Source of the DNA: Prevotella denticola
GTDB taxonomy: Bacteria; Bacteroidota; Bacteroidia; Bacteroidales; Bacteroidaceae
Length of the DNA: 64,000 bases
Assembly: GCF_900454835.1 (NCBI RefSeq)
Contig: NZ_UGTM01000001.1
Coordinates: 1,884,358-1,948,357 of the forward strand
Direction of reading: 5' to 3'
Part shown: positions 27,264-36,057 of the stretch, piece by piece
How positions within the stretch are numbered: the first letter of the stretch is position 1
Layout of the letters: each line of letters begins with the position of its first letter
Position numbers and translations under genes: made by a program
Notes under the pieces: generated by a model
Told to the model about the DNA's origin: nothing
The model's database searches: none
The model's input: the letters and a program-made list of their open reading frames with translations, nothing else

Positions 27264-27292
27264 ACTAACATAAACAACGAAATAATCTATGG
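27264..27292 (+). repeat. korA leader, matching copy at 26065
   Basis: Contains actaacataaacaacg and aataatctatgg, including the real korA start codon at 27289. No TAnnTTTG box lies just upstream here, so the original promoter may be the one upstream of the GH16 gene. Confidence 0.7.
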
Positions 27293-29187
27293 AAGAACAA
27301 ATCGAAGTGAAAGAACTCGACAATGTTGTCGTACATTTCTCTGGCGACTCCGGTGATGGTATGCAGCTTGCTGGCAATATCTTCACTACGGTCTCGGCGA
27401 CGGTGGGCAATGGCGTGTCTACATTCCCGGACTATCCGGCTGACATCCGTGCCCCGCAAGGTTCACTGACAGGTGTGAGCGGTTTCCAGGTGCATATCGG
27501 TGCAGGGAAAGTCTATACGCCGGGCGACCGCTGCGACGTGCTTGTTGCAATGAATGCGGCAGCACTGAAGATGCAGTACAAGCATTGCAAACCCAACGGA
27601 ACCATCATCATTGACACCGATTCTTTCGGTCCGCGCGACCTCCAGAAGGCCGAGTTCCGCAGTGATGACTATCTGGGCGAGATGGGTATCGACCCCGACC
27701 GCGTCGTAGCCTGCCCGATAACGAAGATGGTAAAGGAGTGTCTGGCAGATACAGGAATGGACAACAAGTCCATGCTGAAGTGCCGCAATATGTTTGCACT
27801 CGGTATTGTCTGCTGGCTGTTCAACCGTGACCTCACTCTGGTCAACAGCTTCCTTGAGAAGAAATTCAAGAAGAAACCGGCCATTGCCGAGGCGAACATA
27901 CGTGTCGTTGAGGCCGGTTATAACTACGGCCACAATGTCCATGCTTCCGTTCCAAACACCTATCGCATTGAATCAAAGGTGAAAGAACCGGGACGTTACA
28001 TGGACATTACGGGCAACAAGGCTACTGCCTACGGTCTGATGGCAGCGGCAGAGCGTGCCGGACTGCGTCTCTTCCTTGGTTCTTATCCTATTACGCCGGC
28101 AACAGACATCCTCCACGAGCTGGCAAAACACAAGTCGATGGGCGTGACAACCGTGCAGTGTGAGGATGAGATTGCAGGCTGCGCATCAGCCATCGGCGCT
28201 GCTTTTGCAGGTGCACTGGCTGCCACTTCGACATCCGGACCGGGTATCTGCCTGAAGAGTGAGGCGATGAACCTTGCCATCATCGACGAGCTTCCGCTGG
28301 TCATCATCGATGTACAGCGTGGCGGTCCGTCGACAGGTATGCCGACGAAGAGCGAGCAGACCGACCTCCTGCAGGTGCTCTATGGCCGCAACGGTGAGAG
28401 TCCGATGCCGGTCATTGCAGCTACCAGTCCTACCGACTGTTTCGATGCTGCCTATCATGCCTGCAAGATTGCATTGGAACATATGACGCCGGTCGTGCTC
28501 CTTACCGATGCGTTCATCGCCAACGGCTCCTCAGCCTGGAAGCTGCCCGATATAGACCAGCTCCCGGAGATTCATCCTCATTTCGCAACGGAAGAGCAGA
28601 AATACAAGTACAGTCCTTACAAGCGCGACCCGGAGACACTGGCACGCTACTGGGCTATCCCCGGCACGGAAGGCTACACGCACATCCTCGGCGGACTGGA
28701 GAAGGACGGCGAAACCGGCAGCATCTCCACCGACCCGGAGAATCATGACCTGATGGACCACCTGCGCTGGGACAAGGTGGCGCGCATCCCTGTTCCCGAC
28801 CTGAAAGTTCTGGGTGATGAAGTGGATGCCGACTTGCTCATCGTCGGTTTCGGAAGTACCTACGGCCATCTTTATTCAGCCATGGAGGAATTGCGCCGGA
28901 AAGGTCATAAGGTAGCCTTGGCACAGTTCAAGTATGTGAACCCGCTGCCGAAGAATACACCGGAAGTACTCGCACGTTACAAAAAGGTGGTCGTTGCCGA
29001 ACAGAATCTCGGACAGCTGGCAGCCCTGCTGCGTATCCGCATCAACAACTTCGCACCTTACCAGTACAATCAGGTCAAGGGACAGCCTTTCGTTGTCAGC
29101 GAGCTTGTCTCAACTTTTGAGAAACTGCTCAAGGCTCCGCTTCCAAAGGAAGAGAGCGGCACCTTCTATACGAAAATATTACAGTAA
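27289..29187 (+). CDS. korA: 2-oxoglutarate (2-oxoacid):ferredoxin oxidoreductase, fused gamma-alpha subunit
   Basis: Part of the oxygen-sensitive enzyme that makes succinyl-CoA and reduced ferredoxin from 2-oxoglutarate, or runs in reverse. The N-terminal gamma domain (VVVHFSGDSGDGMQLAGN, residues ~12-190) is fused to the alpha pyrimidine-binding domain (LFLGSYPITPATDILHEL about 260; CEDEIAGCASAIGAAFAGA; STGMPTKSEQTDL). The C-terminal transketolase-like domain II contains LLIVGFGSTYGH and VVVAEQNLGQL. At 632 residues it has the fused Bacteroidota layout. KorB lies 131 bases downstream. The exact keto acid is inferred from the family. Confidence 0.92.
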   Translation: MEEQIEVKELDNVVVHFSGDSGDGMQLAGNIFTTVSATVGNGVSTFPDYPADIRAPQGSLTGVSGFQVHIGAGKVYTPGDRCDVLVAMNAAALKMQYKHCKPNGTIIIDTDSFGPRDLQKAEFRSDDYLGEMGIDPDRVVACPITKMVKECLADTGMDNKSMLKCRNMFALGIVCWLFNRDLTLVNSFLEKKFKKKPAIAEANIRVVEAGYNYGHNVHASVPNTYRIESKVKEPGRYMDITGNKATAYGLMAAAERAGLRLFLGSYPITPATDILHELAKHKSMGVTTVQCEDEIAGCASAIGAAFAGALAATSTSGPGICLKSEAMNLAIIDELPLVIIDVQRGGPSTGMPTKSEQTDLLQVLYGRNGESPMPVIAATSPTDCFDAAYHACKIALEHMTPVVLLTDAFIANGSSAWKLPDIDQLPEIHPHFATEEQKYKYSPYKRDPETLARYWAIPGTEGYTHILGGLEKDGETGSISTDPENHDLMDHLRWDKVARIPVPDLKVLGDEVDADLLIVGFGSTYGHLYSAMEELRRKGHKVALAQFKYVNPLPKNTPEVLARYKKVVVAEQNLGQLAALLRIRINNFAPYQYNQVKGQPFVVSELVSTFEKLLKAPLPKEESGTFYTKILQ

Positions 29188-29260
29188 ACGAGTAAAAAAC
29201 AGATAAATTGGTAGTTGGTAATTGACGGTCAAGGGGGGATAAGAATCAAGAGCTGATAAT

Positions 29261-29300
29261 CCCATCATCGCCTATCACCGCCCATCACCGCTTATCAACC
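29261..29300. repeat. 10-bp repeat spacer between korA and korB
   Basis: Decamers cccatcatcg, cctatcaccg, cccatcaccg and cttatcaacc in register, 18 bases before the korB start. Related to those before cdd and nrdB. Confidence 0.85.
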
Positions 29301-29318
29301 CCTATAATTTAAACAGAC

Positions 29319-30326
29319 ATGAACCAATATACAGCACAAGATTTCAAGAAAGGACAGCCTCGTTGGTGTCCGGGCTGTGGCGACCATTTCTTCCTTGCAA
29401 GCCTGCAGAAAGCAATGGCAGAGTTAGGTGTTCCACCTTACGAGACAGCTGTTATCAGTGGTATCGGATGTTCGAGCCGATTGCCCTATTATGCCAATAC
29501 TTACGCCATGCAGACCATCCACGGTCGTGCGGCAGCCATTTCGACAGGTGCCAAGGTTACCAATCCGAACCTGACCATCTGGCAGGTATCGGGTGACGGT
29601 GATGCTCTTGCCATCGGCGGCAACCACTTCATCCATGCCATGCGCCGTAACATCGACTTGAACATGATCCTCCTGAACAACCGCATCTACGGTCTGACGA
29701 AAGGGCAGTATTCACCGACCAGCCCGCGCGGCTTCGTCTCCAAGTCGAGCCCCTACGGTACGACCGAGGATCCGTTCCGTCCCGCCGAGCTTTGCTTCGG
29801 CGCACGTGGCAACTTCTTTGCACGCAGTGTGGCAAGCGACAACACAGAGACAATCGCCATTCTCAAGGCGGCCTACCAGCACAAGGGAGCTGCCGTGTGC
29901 GAGATTCTGCAGAACTGTGTCATCTTCAATGACGGCTGCCACAATTCCGTTTACACCTCTGCGGGAAGGAAAGAGAATGCCATCTACGTCAAACATGGCG
30001 AACCGCTTGTCTTCGGTCCTAATCAGGAGTACGGTCTCATGCAGGAAGGATTCGGCCTGAAAGTGGTGAAAATCGGCGAAAACGGCATCACCCGTGACGA
30101 CATTCTTGTCCATGACGCCCACTGCCAGGACAATACCTTGCAGCTGAAACTCGCCATGATGAGCAACGAGAACGGCTTCCCGGTAGCCCTCGGTGTCATC
30201 CGTGATGTTGAGGCTCCTACCTACGATGCTGCCGTCAACCAGCAGATTGAAGAGGTAAAGGGCAGGAAACCTTACCACAATTTCATGGAGATGCTGGAGA
30301 CGAACGACATCTGGGAAGTGCAGTAG
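29319..30326 (+). CDS. korB: 2-oxoglutarate (2-oxoacid):ferredoxin oxidoreductase, beta subunit
   Basis: Thiamine-diphosphate subunit. WCPGCGDHFFLASL begins the domain and supplies part of a [4Fe-4S] site. GDGDALAIGGNHFIHAMRR is the Mg-ThDP motif (GDGD then N-x(2)H). RIYGLTKGQYSPTS binds the cofactor, and CEILQNCVIFND follows. At 335 residues it is typical. It pairs with korA; no separate delta ferredoxin subunit is present, as usual for two-subunit enzymes. Confidence 0.94.
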   Translation: MNQYTAQDFKKGQPRWCPGCGDHFFLASLQKAMAELGVPPYETAVISGIGCSSRLPYYANTYAMQTIHGRAAAISTGAKVTNPNLTIWQVSGDGDALAIGGNHFIHAMRRNIDLNMILLNNRIYGLTKGQYSPTSPRGFVSKSSPYGTTEDPFRPAELCFGARGNFFARSVASDNTETIAILKAAYQHKGAAVCEILQNCVIFNDGCHNSVYTSAGRKENAIYVKHGEPLVFGPNQEYGLMQEGFGLKVVKIGENGITRDDILVHDAHCQDNTLQLKLAMMSNENGFPVALGVIRDVEAPTYDAAVNQQIEEVKGRKPYHNFMEMLETNDIWEVQ

Positions 30327-30390
30327 GCTTGTTTTATTTCCCCTGTAAGTCAGGGATATAGCAGAGGGCATTCTGTCCTAAAAACATAAT

Positions 30391-30425
30391 AGGAGGTCGA
30401 CACTGATTGCAGGTGTTTACCTCCT
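30391..30425 (+). terminator. Terminator after korB
   Basis: aggaggt (30391-30397) pairs with acctcct (30419-30425). The flanks cataat and ttatg extend the stem with one bulge, and a T-rich run follows. Confidence 0.75.
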
Positions 30426-30429
30426 TTAT

Positions 30430-31106
30430 GTTTTCTGCTCTATTTGAATGTCGTACTTCCTGTTCTTCTTTTGTCTCACACTCCATGAAGTCTATGCTAT
30501 ACCCCAGGATCAGTAGATATTTTTGTGGAATCCAAACTCGTTCGATTGATAAAAAAGTTCCTCTGAAAATTATAGTGGAAGGATGCTGACAATAAGGATA
30601 AAACTGCCGACTATTTACAACGAAAGTTTATTTTTGATTTGCTGTCACTTTTAACATTCTTCATGATCGCATTGCGTATCAGCTTGTTATACATTTCTAA
30701 AGCGTGACGGCAGTGACAGGAAAAGGATTTTACGGCTGATCTGTCACAAGCGTATCTGCGATGGGCAAACTGCTTCTGTCCGGGCATTATAATGCCTGAT
30801 GCCGTTCGTGCCGGGTCTTGACACCGATGGTGAATACCATCAAAACCAATGGTGTTTACCCTCAACACACTGACAGGAAATGATCAGAGTAGGGGATTAC
30901 TGTTGTAGCGGTTGCATTATAGTAAGGCGTAAATGACAATCCCCATTGATCATCTACTGATTCATAAATATACAGTATATACAAAAAGGATTAGATATGC
31001 TTTCCTGCCCGCAATCAAACTGAATCTGAGCGGATGGAAAAGAATATCCAATCCTTCTTATGTTATTATTCTGACCTGTATCAGTGTCTCTGGCTCTCCA
31101 TCGATA
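30430..31106. other. Gene-free gap between korB and rnr
   Basis: Short frames of 60-85 codons on both strands have no signal peptide, motif or promoter support. Two TATTTTTG strings (30518 and 30629) resemble -7 boxes but lack a -33 box and a downstream gene. I see nothing else here. Confidence 0.6.
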
Positions 31107-33383
31107 CTATCTTCTGTGTTTTCTCCTGCTCTTTTTCCTGTAATTACCGGAGGATTCTGAAGCGGCCTGCTTTGCCTTCAACGGACGACCATCGTCAAGT
31201 GTGAAGTCGAGCTGGCGGCGTTCCAGATCGGCTTTTGCCACCTGAATACGGACAGGATCACCGAGCTGGTAGACGTGATGGCGGCGTCGGCCGACGAGAC
31301 GGTAGTTTTTCTCGTCGAACTCATAATAGTCATCATCGAGGTCACGCATCGGTATCATGCCTTCGCAGTGGTTCTCGTCAATCTCCGCATAGATGCCGAA
31401 GCTCTGGATGCCGGAGATGTGTGCATCGTAGCATTCACCGATGTGATCGCCCATGAACTCCACCATCTTGTACTTGATGGAATCGCGTTCCGCATTCTGT
31501 GCGACAAGTTCCATGTCCGAGCAATGCTCGCACAGCTCCTCATAATGCTCCTTGTTGGCAGACCGCCCGCCCTGCTGATAACGGGTTATCAGGCGGTGGA
31601 CCATCGTGTCGGGATAGCGGCGGATCGGCGAGGTGAAGTGGGTGTAATAGTCAAAGGCCAGCCCGAAGTGTCCGATGTTGTGCGTGGTGTACTTCGCTTT
31701 CATCATCGAACGGAGCGCGATCATCTGTATCACTTTCGCCTCACGCTTGCCCTGTACCTCGTCCATCAGCTTGTTCAGCGCACGGGCAGTAGCTCCCTTG
31801 GTGCCGGACGACTTGAGTTTGTAACCGAACTTGGCAGTAAACTCGCGCAGATTCTCAAACTTCTGCGGGTCGGGATTGTCGTGGACACGGTAAGGAAGGG
31901 TCTTCGCTTTCTTTCCTTTCTTCGTCATTCCGATGCTTTCGGCCACAGTCTTGTTGGCCAGAAGCATGAATTCTTCGATGAGTTTATTTGCATCTTTCGA
32001 CCGTTTGAAGTAGCAGCGGATGGGCTTCCCTTTCTCATCCACGTCGAAGTGAAGCTCTTCCGAGTCGAACTTGACGCTCCCTTTCTTGAAGCGGTGGGCC
32101 CGGAGAAGTTTCGCAAGCCGGTCGAGCGTGATTACCTCTTCGGCATATTCGCCCTTGTAACCGGCTTTCCCGGGCTTCGGAGCAGGTTCGCCCGTTCCGT
32201 CGACGACACCGTTGTCTTCAAGCAGCTGCTGTGCCTCTTCATAGGCATAACGGCGGTTCGACTTGATGACGGTATGCACGATGCGGTAGGCCTTCACGTT
32301 GGCCTCCTCGTCCAGGTTGAAGATGCAGCTGAAAGCGAGCTTTTCCTCGTCCGGACGGAGCGAACAGATGAAGTTGCACAGCCGCTCTGGAAGCATCGGA
32401 ATGGTGCGGTCGACAAGATAGACCGACGTTGCCCTCTGCTGTGCCTCACGGTCGATGATGTCGCCTTCTTTCACGTAATGCGACACGTCGGCAATGTGTA
32501 CGCCCACTTCCCACAGTCCGTTTTTCAGTTTCCGGATAGAGAGCGCATCATCGAAGTCCTTTGCATCCTTCGGATCTATCGTACAGGTCCACACGTCCCG
32601 GAAGTCTTCACGCTCCTTGAAGTCCTGTTCCGTGATTTCAGCACTGATTTTCTCGGCGGCCTGTTCCACCCGTTTCGGATACTTGTAAGGCAGTCCGTAC
32701 TGGGCAAGGATGGTGTTCATTTCCACATCATTGTCACCGGCTTCGCCCAGCACATCCACCACTTCGCCCACAAGGTTCTTATGGTCGGCGTCCGGCCACT
32801 TGGTAATCTTCACCAGGGCACGGTCGTCTGTCTTCCCGCCTTTCAGTTTCTTCTTTGGAATCAGGATGTCATGAATGAAGAGGTTCTCCTGTGTTACGAG
32901 GAAGGCAATGTCCTTCTCGACCCGCAACCTTCCTACGAAGGTGTCTTTCTTCCGTTGCAGAATCTCGATGACCATTGCCTCCTTTATATGGTTCTGGCGG
33001 CGAGCCATGAACTGCACCTTTACATGATCGCCGTTCAAGGCAGCCATGGAATTGCGCTCCGAGACGAAGACCGGCGTACCACCGTCGTCTGGGAGAAATG
33101 TATTCTTGCCGTTCGCCTTGCGGATGAAGGTTCCTTCCTGCACCTGTCCTTTGGTGTTCAGCGTGTAAGCAGTTTCGCCTACCTTTGACAGAAAGTCGTC
33201 CCATGCCATTTCCTCCATCACGTCTATTGCCAGCATCTTGGCCGGATGTGTTTTCAGTTTCAGTGCATGGAATATCTGTTTGAAGCTGAATGTCTCGTCG
33301 GGTTGTGACTGGAAGAAGGCCGTCAGCTTCTCCGAAAGCTGTTTCTTGGTCAGTCGCCTGCTGTCTTTCTTTTCTTTCCTCAT
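31107..33383 (-). CDS. rnr: Ribonuclease R
   Basis: 3'-to-5' exoribonuclease that digests structured RNA. The start at 33383 (MRKEKKDSRRLTKKQLSEKL) is chosen because the extra frame up to 33743 overlaps the divergent epimerase promoter. An N-terminal winged-helix region spans residues ~10-80, cold-shock domains to ~240, and the RNB catalytic domain carries DPKDAKDFDDALSI (metal-binding aspartates) and RRYPDTMVHRL. An S1 domain (GECYDAHISGIQSFGIYAE) follows, then a basic tail ending RKKSRRKHRR. At 758 residues it is normal for the family. Single gene, convergent with korB. Confidence 0.95.
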   Translation of the reverse strand: MRKEKKDSRRLTKKQLSEKLTAFFQSQPDETFSFKQIFHALKLKTHPAKMLAIDVMEEMAWDDFLSKVGETAYTLNTKGQVQEGTFIRKANGKNTFLPDDGGTPVFVSERNSMAALNGDHVKVQFMARRQNHIKEAMVIEILQRKKDTFVGRLRVEKDIAFLVTQENLFIHDILIPKKKLKGGKTDDRALVKITKWPDADHKNLVGEVVDVLGEAGDNDVEMNTILAQYGLPYKYPKRVEQAAEKISAEITEQDFKEREDFRDVWTCTIDPKDAKDFDDALSIRKLKNGLWEVGVHIADVSHYVKEGDIIDREAQQRATSVYLVDRTIPMLPERLCNFICSLRPDEEKLAFSCIFNLDEEANVKAYRIVHTVIKSNRRYAYEEAQQLLEDNGVVDGTGEPAPKPGKAGYKGEYAEEVITLDRLAKLLRAHRFKKGSVKFDSEELHFDVDEKGKPIRCYFKRSKDANKLIEEFMLLANKTVAESIGMTKKGKKAKTLPYRVHDNPDPQKFENLREFTAKFGYKLKSSGTKGATARALNKLMDEVQGKREAKVIQMIALRSMMKAKYTTHNIGHFGLAFDYYTHFTSPIRRYPDTMVHRLITRYQQGGRSANKEHYEELCEHCSDMELVAQNAERDSIKYKMVEFMGDHIGECYDAHISGIQSFGIYAEIDENHCEGMIPMRDLDDDYYEFDEKNYRLVGRRRHHVYQLGDPVRIQVAKADLERRQLDFTLDDGRPLKAKQAASESSGNYRKKSRRKHRR

Positions 33384-33574
33384 AGTGGAATCAATTGTTT
33401 GAACCCAAGTCACAGGTCTGTCTGGAGACATCCGTAACAGCCATGGATAATTTTGTCCGAAGCAATTGGAAGAAACTGCCAGTAAGTCGGCTGTAACCTG
33501 TTGCTGTACATGCAAAATACATGAAAGGCGTAACTTGAGTTTTGTTATTCTCCACAAAGTAACGAAAAAGTTTG

Positions 33575-33595
33575 TATCTTTGCAAACGTTTGCAA
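33575..33595 (+). promoter_or_regulatory. Epimerase promoter box overlapped by a LacI-type palindrome
   Basis: A perfect -7 box TATCTTTG (33575-33582) runs into the perfect 16-bp palindrome TTGCAAACGTTTGCAA (33580-33595), which spans the predicted transcription start near 33588. A CG-centred palindrome of this kind is the typical operator of LacI/PurR-family repressors. No such regulator is encoded in the window. Confidence 0.65.
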
Positions 33596-33606
33596 CGAAT
33601 TTTTCA

Positions 33607-34596
33607 ATGAAAAAGGTATTAATAACAGGTGCATCAGGCTTCATCGGCTCCTTTATCGTAGAAGAAGCACTGCGGAAAGGCATGGAAACATGGGCGGTAG
33701 TCCGCCGTACTTCCTCACGGAAATACCTGCAGGATGATCGCATTCATTTCATAGAACTGGATTTCTCATCCGCCGACAAGCTAAAGGAACAGCTCTCTGG
33801 ACATCAGTTTGACTATGTAGTCCATGCCGCCGGCGTGACGAAGTGTCTGGACAGGGCAGACTTCTTCCGTGTCAACCGTGACGGTACCCGAAACTTCGTG
33901 CAGGCACTCCAGGAGCTTAACCAGCCTTTGGAGCGTTTCGTCTTCCTATCGAGCCTCAGCATCTTCGGTGCTGTCCGGGAACAGCAACCCTATAAGGAAA
34001 TTGAGCCTACAGATACACCGCAGCCTAACACGGCGTATGGAAAGAGCAAGCTGGAAGCAGAGTCATCGCTTCCTTCTTCCTTCCCTTATGTCATCCTGCG
34101 CCCGACCGGCGTATACGGACCCCGTGAGAAAGACTATTTCCTGATGGCGAAAAGCATCAAGGGACACATCGACTTTGCCGTGGGCTACCGGCAACAGGAC
34201 ATCACCTTCGTCTATGTAAAGGATGTCGTGCAGGCCGTCTTCCTTGCTCTTGACCATGGAAAGACGGGCAGTGCCTACTTCCTGAGCGACGGGAACGTCT
34301 ACCAGAGCACTGCTTTCAGCGACCTTATCCACGAGGAGTTAGGCCGTCCGTGGTGGATTCGCATCACGGCTCCAATATGGGTACTGCGTATTGTCACCTT
34401 CTTAGGCGACCTCATCGGAAAGCTCACTGGTAAGATTTCAGCTTTGAACAACGACAAATACCAGATCCTGAAGCAGCGTAACTGGCGTTGCAACATCCGT
34501 CCTGCGATTGAGGAATTAGGCTATAAGCCGGAGTATGACCTCAAGCAGGGTGTGAAGGAAACAATCGAATGGTATAAGAAAGAAGGGTGGTTATAA
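33607..34596 (+). CDS. NAD-dependent epimerase/dehydratase (extended SDR)
   Basis: Rossmann-fold enzyme. The start at 33607 places the NAD-binding GASGFIGSF at residues 8-16; the longer frame from 33466 would precede the promoter box. The family landmarks VVHAAGVTK, a Ser in FLSSLSIFG and the catalytic YGKSK (YxxxK) are present. C-terminal residues are less conserved. It has 329 residues. The substrate is unknown: nucleotide sugars and lipid-linked keto groups are both used by relatives. The PAP2 gene follows at 108 bases, and the pair may act on the same membrane lipid. Confidence 0.87.
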   Translation: MKKVLITGASGFIGSFIVEEALRKGMETWAVVRRTSSRKYLQDDRIHFIELDFSSADKLKEQLSGHQFDYVVHAAGVTKCLDRADFFRVNRDGTRNFVQALQELNQPLERFVFLSSLSIFGAVREQQPYKEIEPTDTPQPNTAYGKSKLEAESSLPSSFPYVILRPTGVYGPREKDYFLMAKSIKGHIDFAVGYRQQDITFVYVKDVVQAVFLALDHGKTGSAYFLSDGNVYQSTAFSDLIHEELGRPWWIRITAPIWVLRIVTFLGDLIGKLTGKISALNNDKYQILKQRNWRCNIRPAIEELGYKPEYDLKQGVKETIEWYKKEGWL

Positions 34597-34704
34597 AGAA
34601 ACCAGTGGGATAATCCTTAAAAGACTGTGATTATTGACTAAAGGATATTGGATTATCGGGCTAATGAGTCTTATCAGCCTTGATAGCCCGGTAACAGCAG
34701 AACA

Positions 34705-35676
34705 ATGAAACGATTCATCATAGACTTATTCAAATTAGAAAAGCATCCCGTAAAGGGACTCATGACATGCGAATGGGTGGTAATGGCTTACCTGTTGCTG
34801 ACACTCATCATCACGCTCTTCATGTACACCAGCATGGACAACCCGCAGGCGATGATCTTCGGACGGCTGCGTATCGTTGCACTGACGGCTGCCATGTGGA
34901 TTGTCTATCGTATAGCTCCTTGCCGGCTGACCCGCTTCGCACGTGTCGGCGTACAGTTGGGACTGCTTGCCTGGTGGTATCCGGACACCTTTGAAATCAA
35001 CCGACACCTGCCCAACCTCGACCATGTCTTCGCCACCTGGGAGCAACATCTCTTCGGATGCCAGCCAGCACTGCTCTTCTCAAAGGCTTTGCCGGGACAT
35101 CTCTTCAGCGAATTGTTCGACATGGGATATGCCGCCTATTACCCGATGATAGCCGCGACAGCCGTCTATTACTTCGGATGGAAATACCGGGAATTCAACC
35201 GGGCAGCCTTCATTATCCTGGCTTCCTTCTTTATCTATTACGTTGTCTTCATATTCGTGCCTGTTGCCGGCCCTACCTTCTACTACAAGGCTGTGGGCTT
35301 ACAGAACGTCACAGCAGGCATCTTCCCTGATGTGCATGATTTCTTCAACCATCATCAGGACTGTCTCCAAAGTCCAGGATATACTGACGGTATCTTCTAT
35401 CACCTCGTTGAAGATGCCAAAGCAGCCGGCGAACGTCCTACAGCAGCTTTCCCAAGTTCGCACGTCGGTGTAAGCACCATCTGTATGCTGCTTCTCTGGC
35501 ACGACCGCAACTACAGGCTCCTGGCTGTCCTGGCACCGTTCTATCTTCTCCTTTGCTGTGCCACGGTCTATATTCAGGCACATTACCTTATTGATGCCAT
35601 TGCCGGATTCATCACCGGATGCCTGCTCTTCGTTATCCTCCTGCGGCTCTCACACCCGATGATAAATAAGAAATAA
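34705..35676 (+). CDS. PAP2-family membrane phosphatase / inositolphosphotransferase-like protein
   Basis: Inner-membrane protein with about six segments. The PAP2 signature is split as usual: AAFPSSHVGVST (motif 2) and HYLIDAIAGFITG (motif 3, His and Asp). The first motif is weak and lies before residue 200. The long N-terminal half (TM segments then a loop to FYHLVED) resembles PAP2_3-type enzymes that act on inositol phosphorylceramide or similar lipids. Such lipids occur in Bacteroidota, but this role is inference. It follows the epimerase. Confidence 0.8.
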   Translation: MKRFIIDLFKLEKHPVKGLMTCEWVVMAYLLLTLIITLFMYTSMDNPQAMIFGRLRIVALTAAMWIVYRIAPCRLTRFARVGVQLGLLAWWYPDTFEINRHLPNLDHVFATWEQHLFGCQPALLFSKALPGHLFSELFDMGYAAYYPMIAATAVYYFGWKYREFNRAAFIILASFFIYYVVFIFVPVAGPTFYYKAVGLQNVTAGIFPDVHDFFNHHQDCLQSPGYTDGIFYHLVEDAKAAGERPTAAFPSSHVGVSTICMLLLWHDRNYRLLAVLAPFYLLLCCATVYIQAHYLIDAIAGFITGCLLFVILLRLSHPMINKK

Positions 35677-35699
35677 AAGGATGATGATATAAACTTTCT

Positions 35700-35839
35700 T
35701 CTAAAATGGTATGCACTGTCTGAGCAGAATACCATCCTGCAGTGTGATAAAAACTGCCTCAAGGTTTATATATTCTCTTTGCCTGTCTCAGTCGAGTGAC
35801 ACAATCTTGATCGTGTTGTCCCGACTGAGGAATCTTAAT
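35700..35839 (-). ncRNA. Candidate small RNA
   Basis: A complete promoter on the minus strand (35845-35876) points into a 140-bp stretch without a frame. The transcript would begin with a strong hairpin whose outer stem is CTCAGTCG / CGACTGAG (35829-35822 with 35794-35787) and whose inner arms also pair with bulges. It would end with ATGGTAT / ATACCAT (35735-35729 with 35712-35706) followed by TTTT. No known RNA family was recognised. Confidence 0.55.
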
Positions 35840-35844
35840 GCTTG

Positions 35845-35876
35845 CAAAGTTACACAATTTTAAAGCCGTTTCCAAA
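35845..35876 (-). promoter_or_regulatory. Complete minus-strand promoter (TTTG, 20 bp, TAACTTTG)
   Basis: -33 TTTG (35876-35873), a 20-base spacer and -7 TAACTTTG (35852-35845), matching the Bacteroidota consensus exactly. The only thing downstream is the candidate small RNA. The rest of the 381-bp gap (35877-36057) shows nothing. Confidence 0.7.
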
Positions 35877-36057
35877 TTTTATTGTCAATTGTCGTGAGAA
35901 ATTTTCCCACGGTTTGATTATTGGAACAGTCTGTCTCTTGTGGATAGTCCTGCTTGTTATATGAATTCAGAGGTATGGAACAAAGCAGGAAATACAGGAA
36001 AATGGATTGTCTTCATTCCCATTCATTTTCTTTTCACCCATCCACCCCTGAACCATC

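Noticed and set aside
30518..30636. Two TATTTTTG strings as promoters in the korB-rnr gap
   Set aside because: No -33 box and nothing recognisable downstream.
31275..33188. 637-codon frame opposite rnr
   Set aside because: Antisense shadow; RNase R on the other strand has all its motifs.
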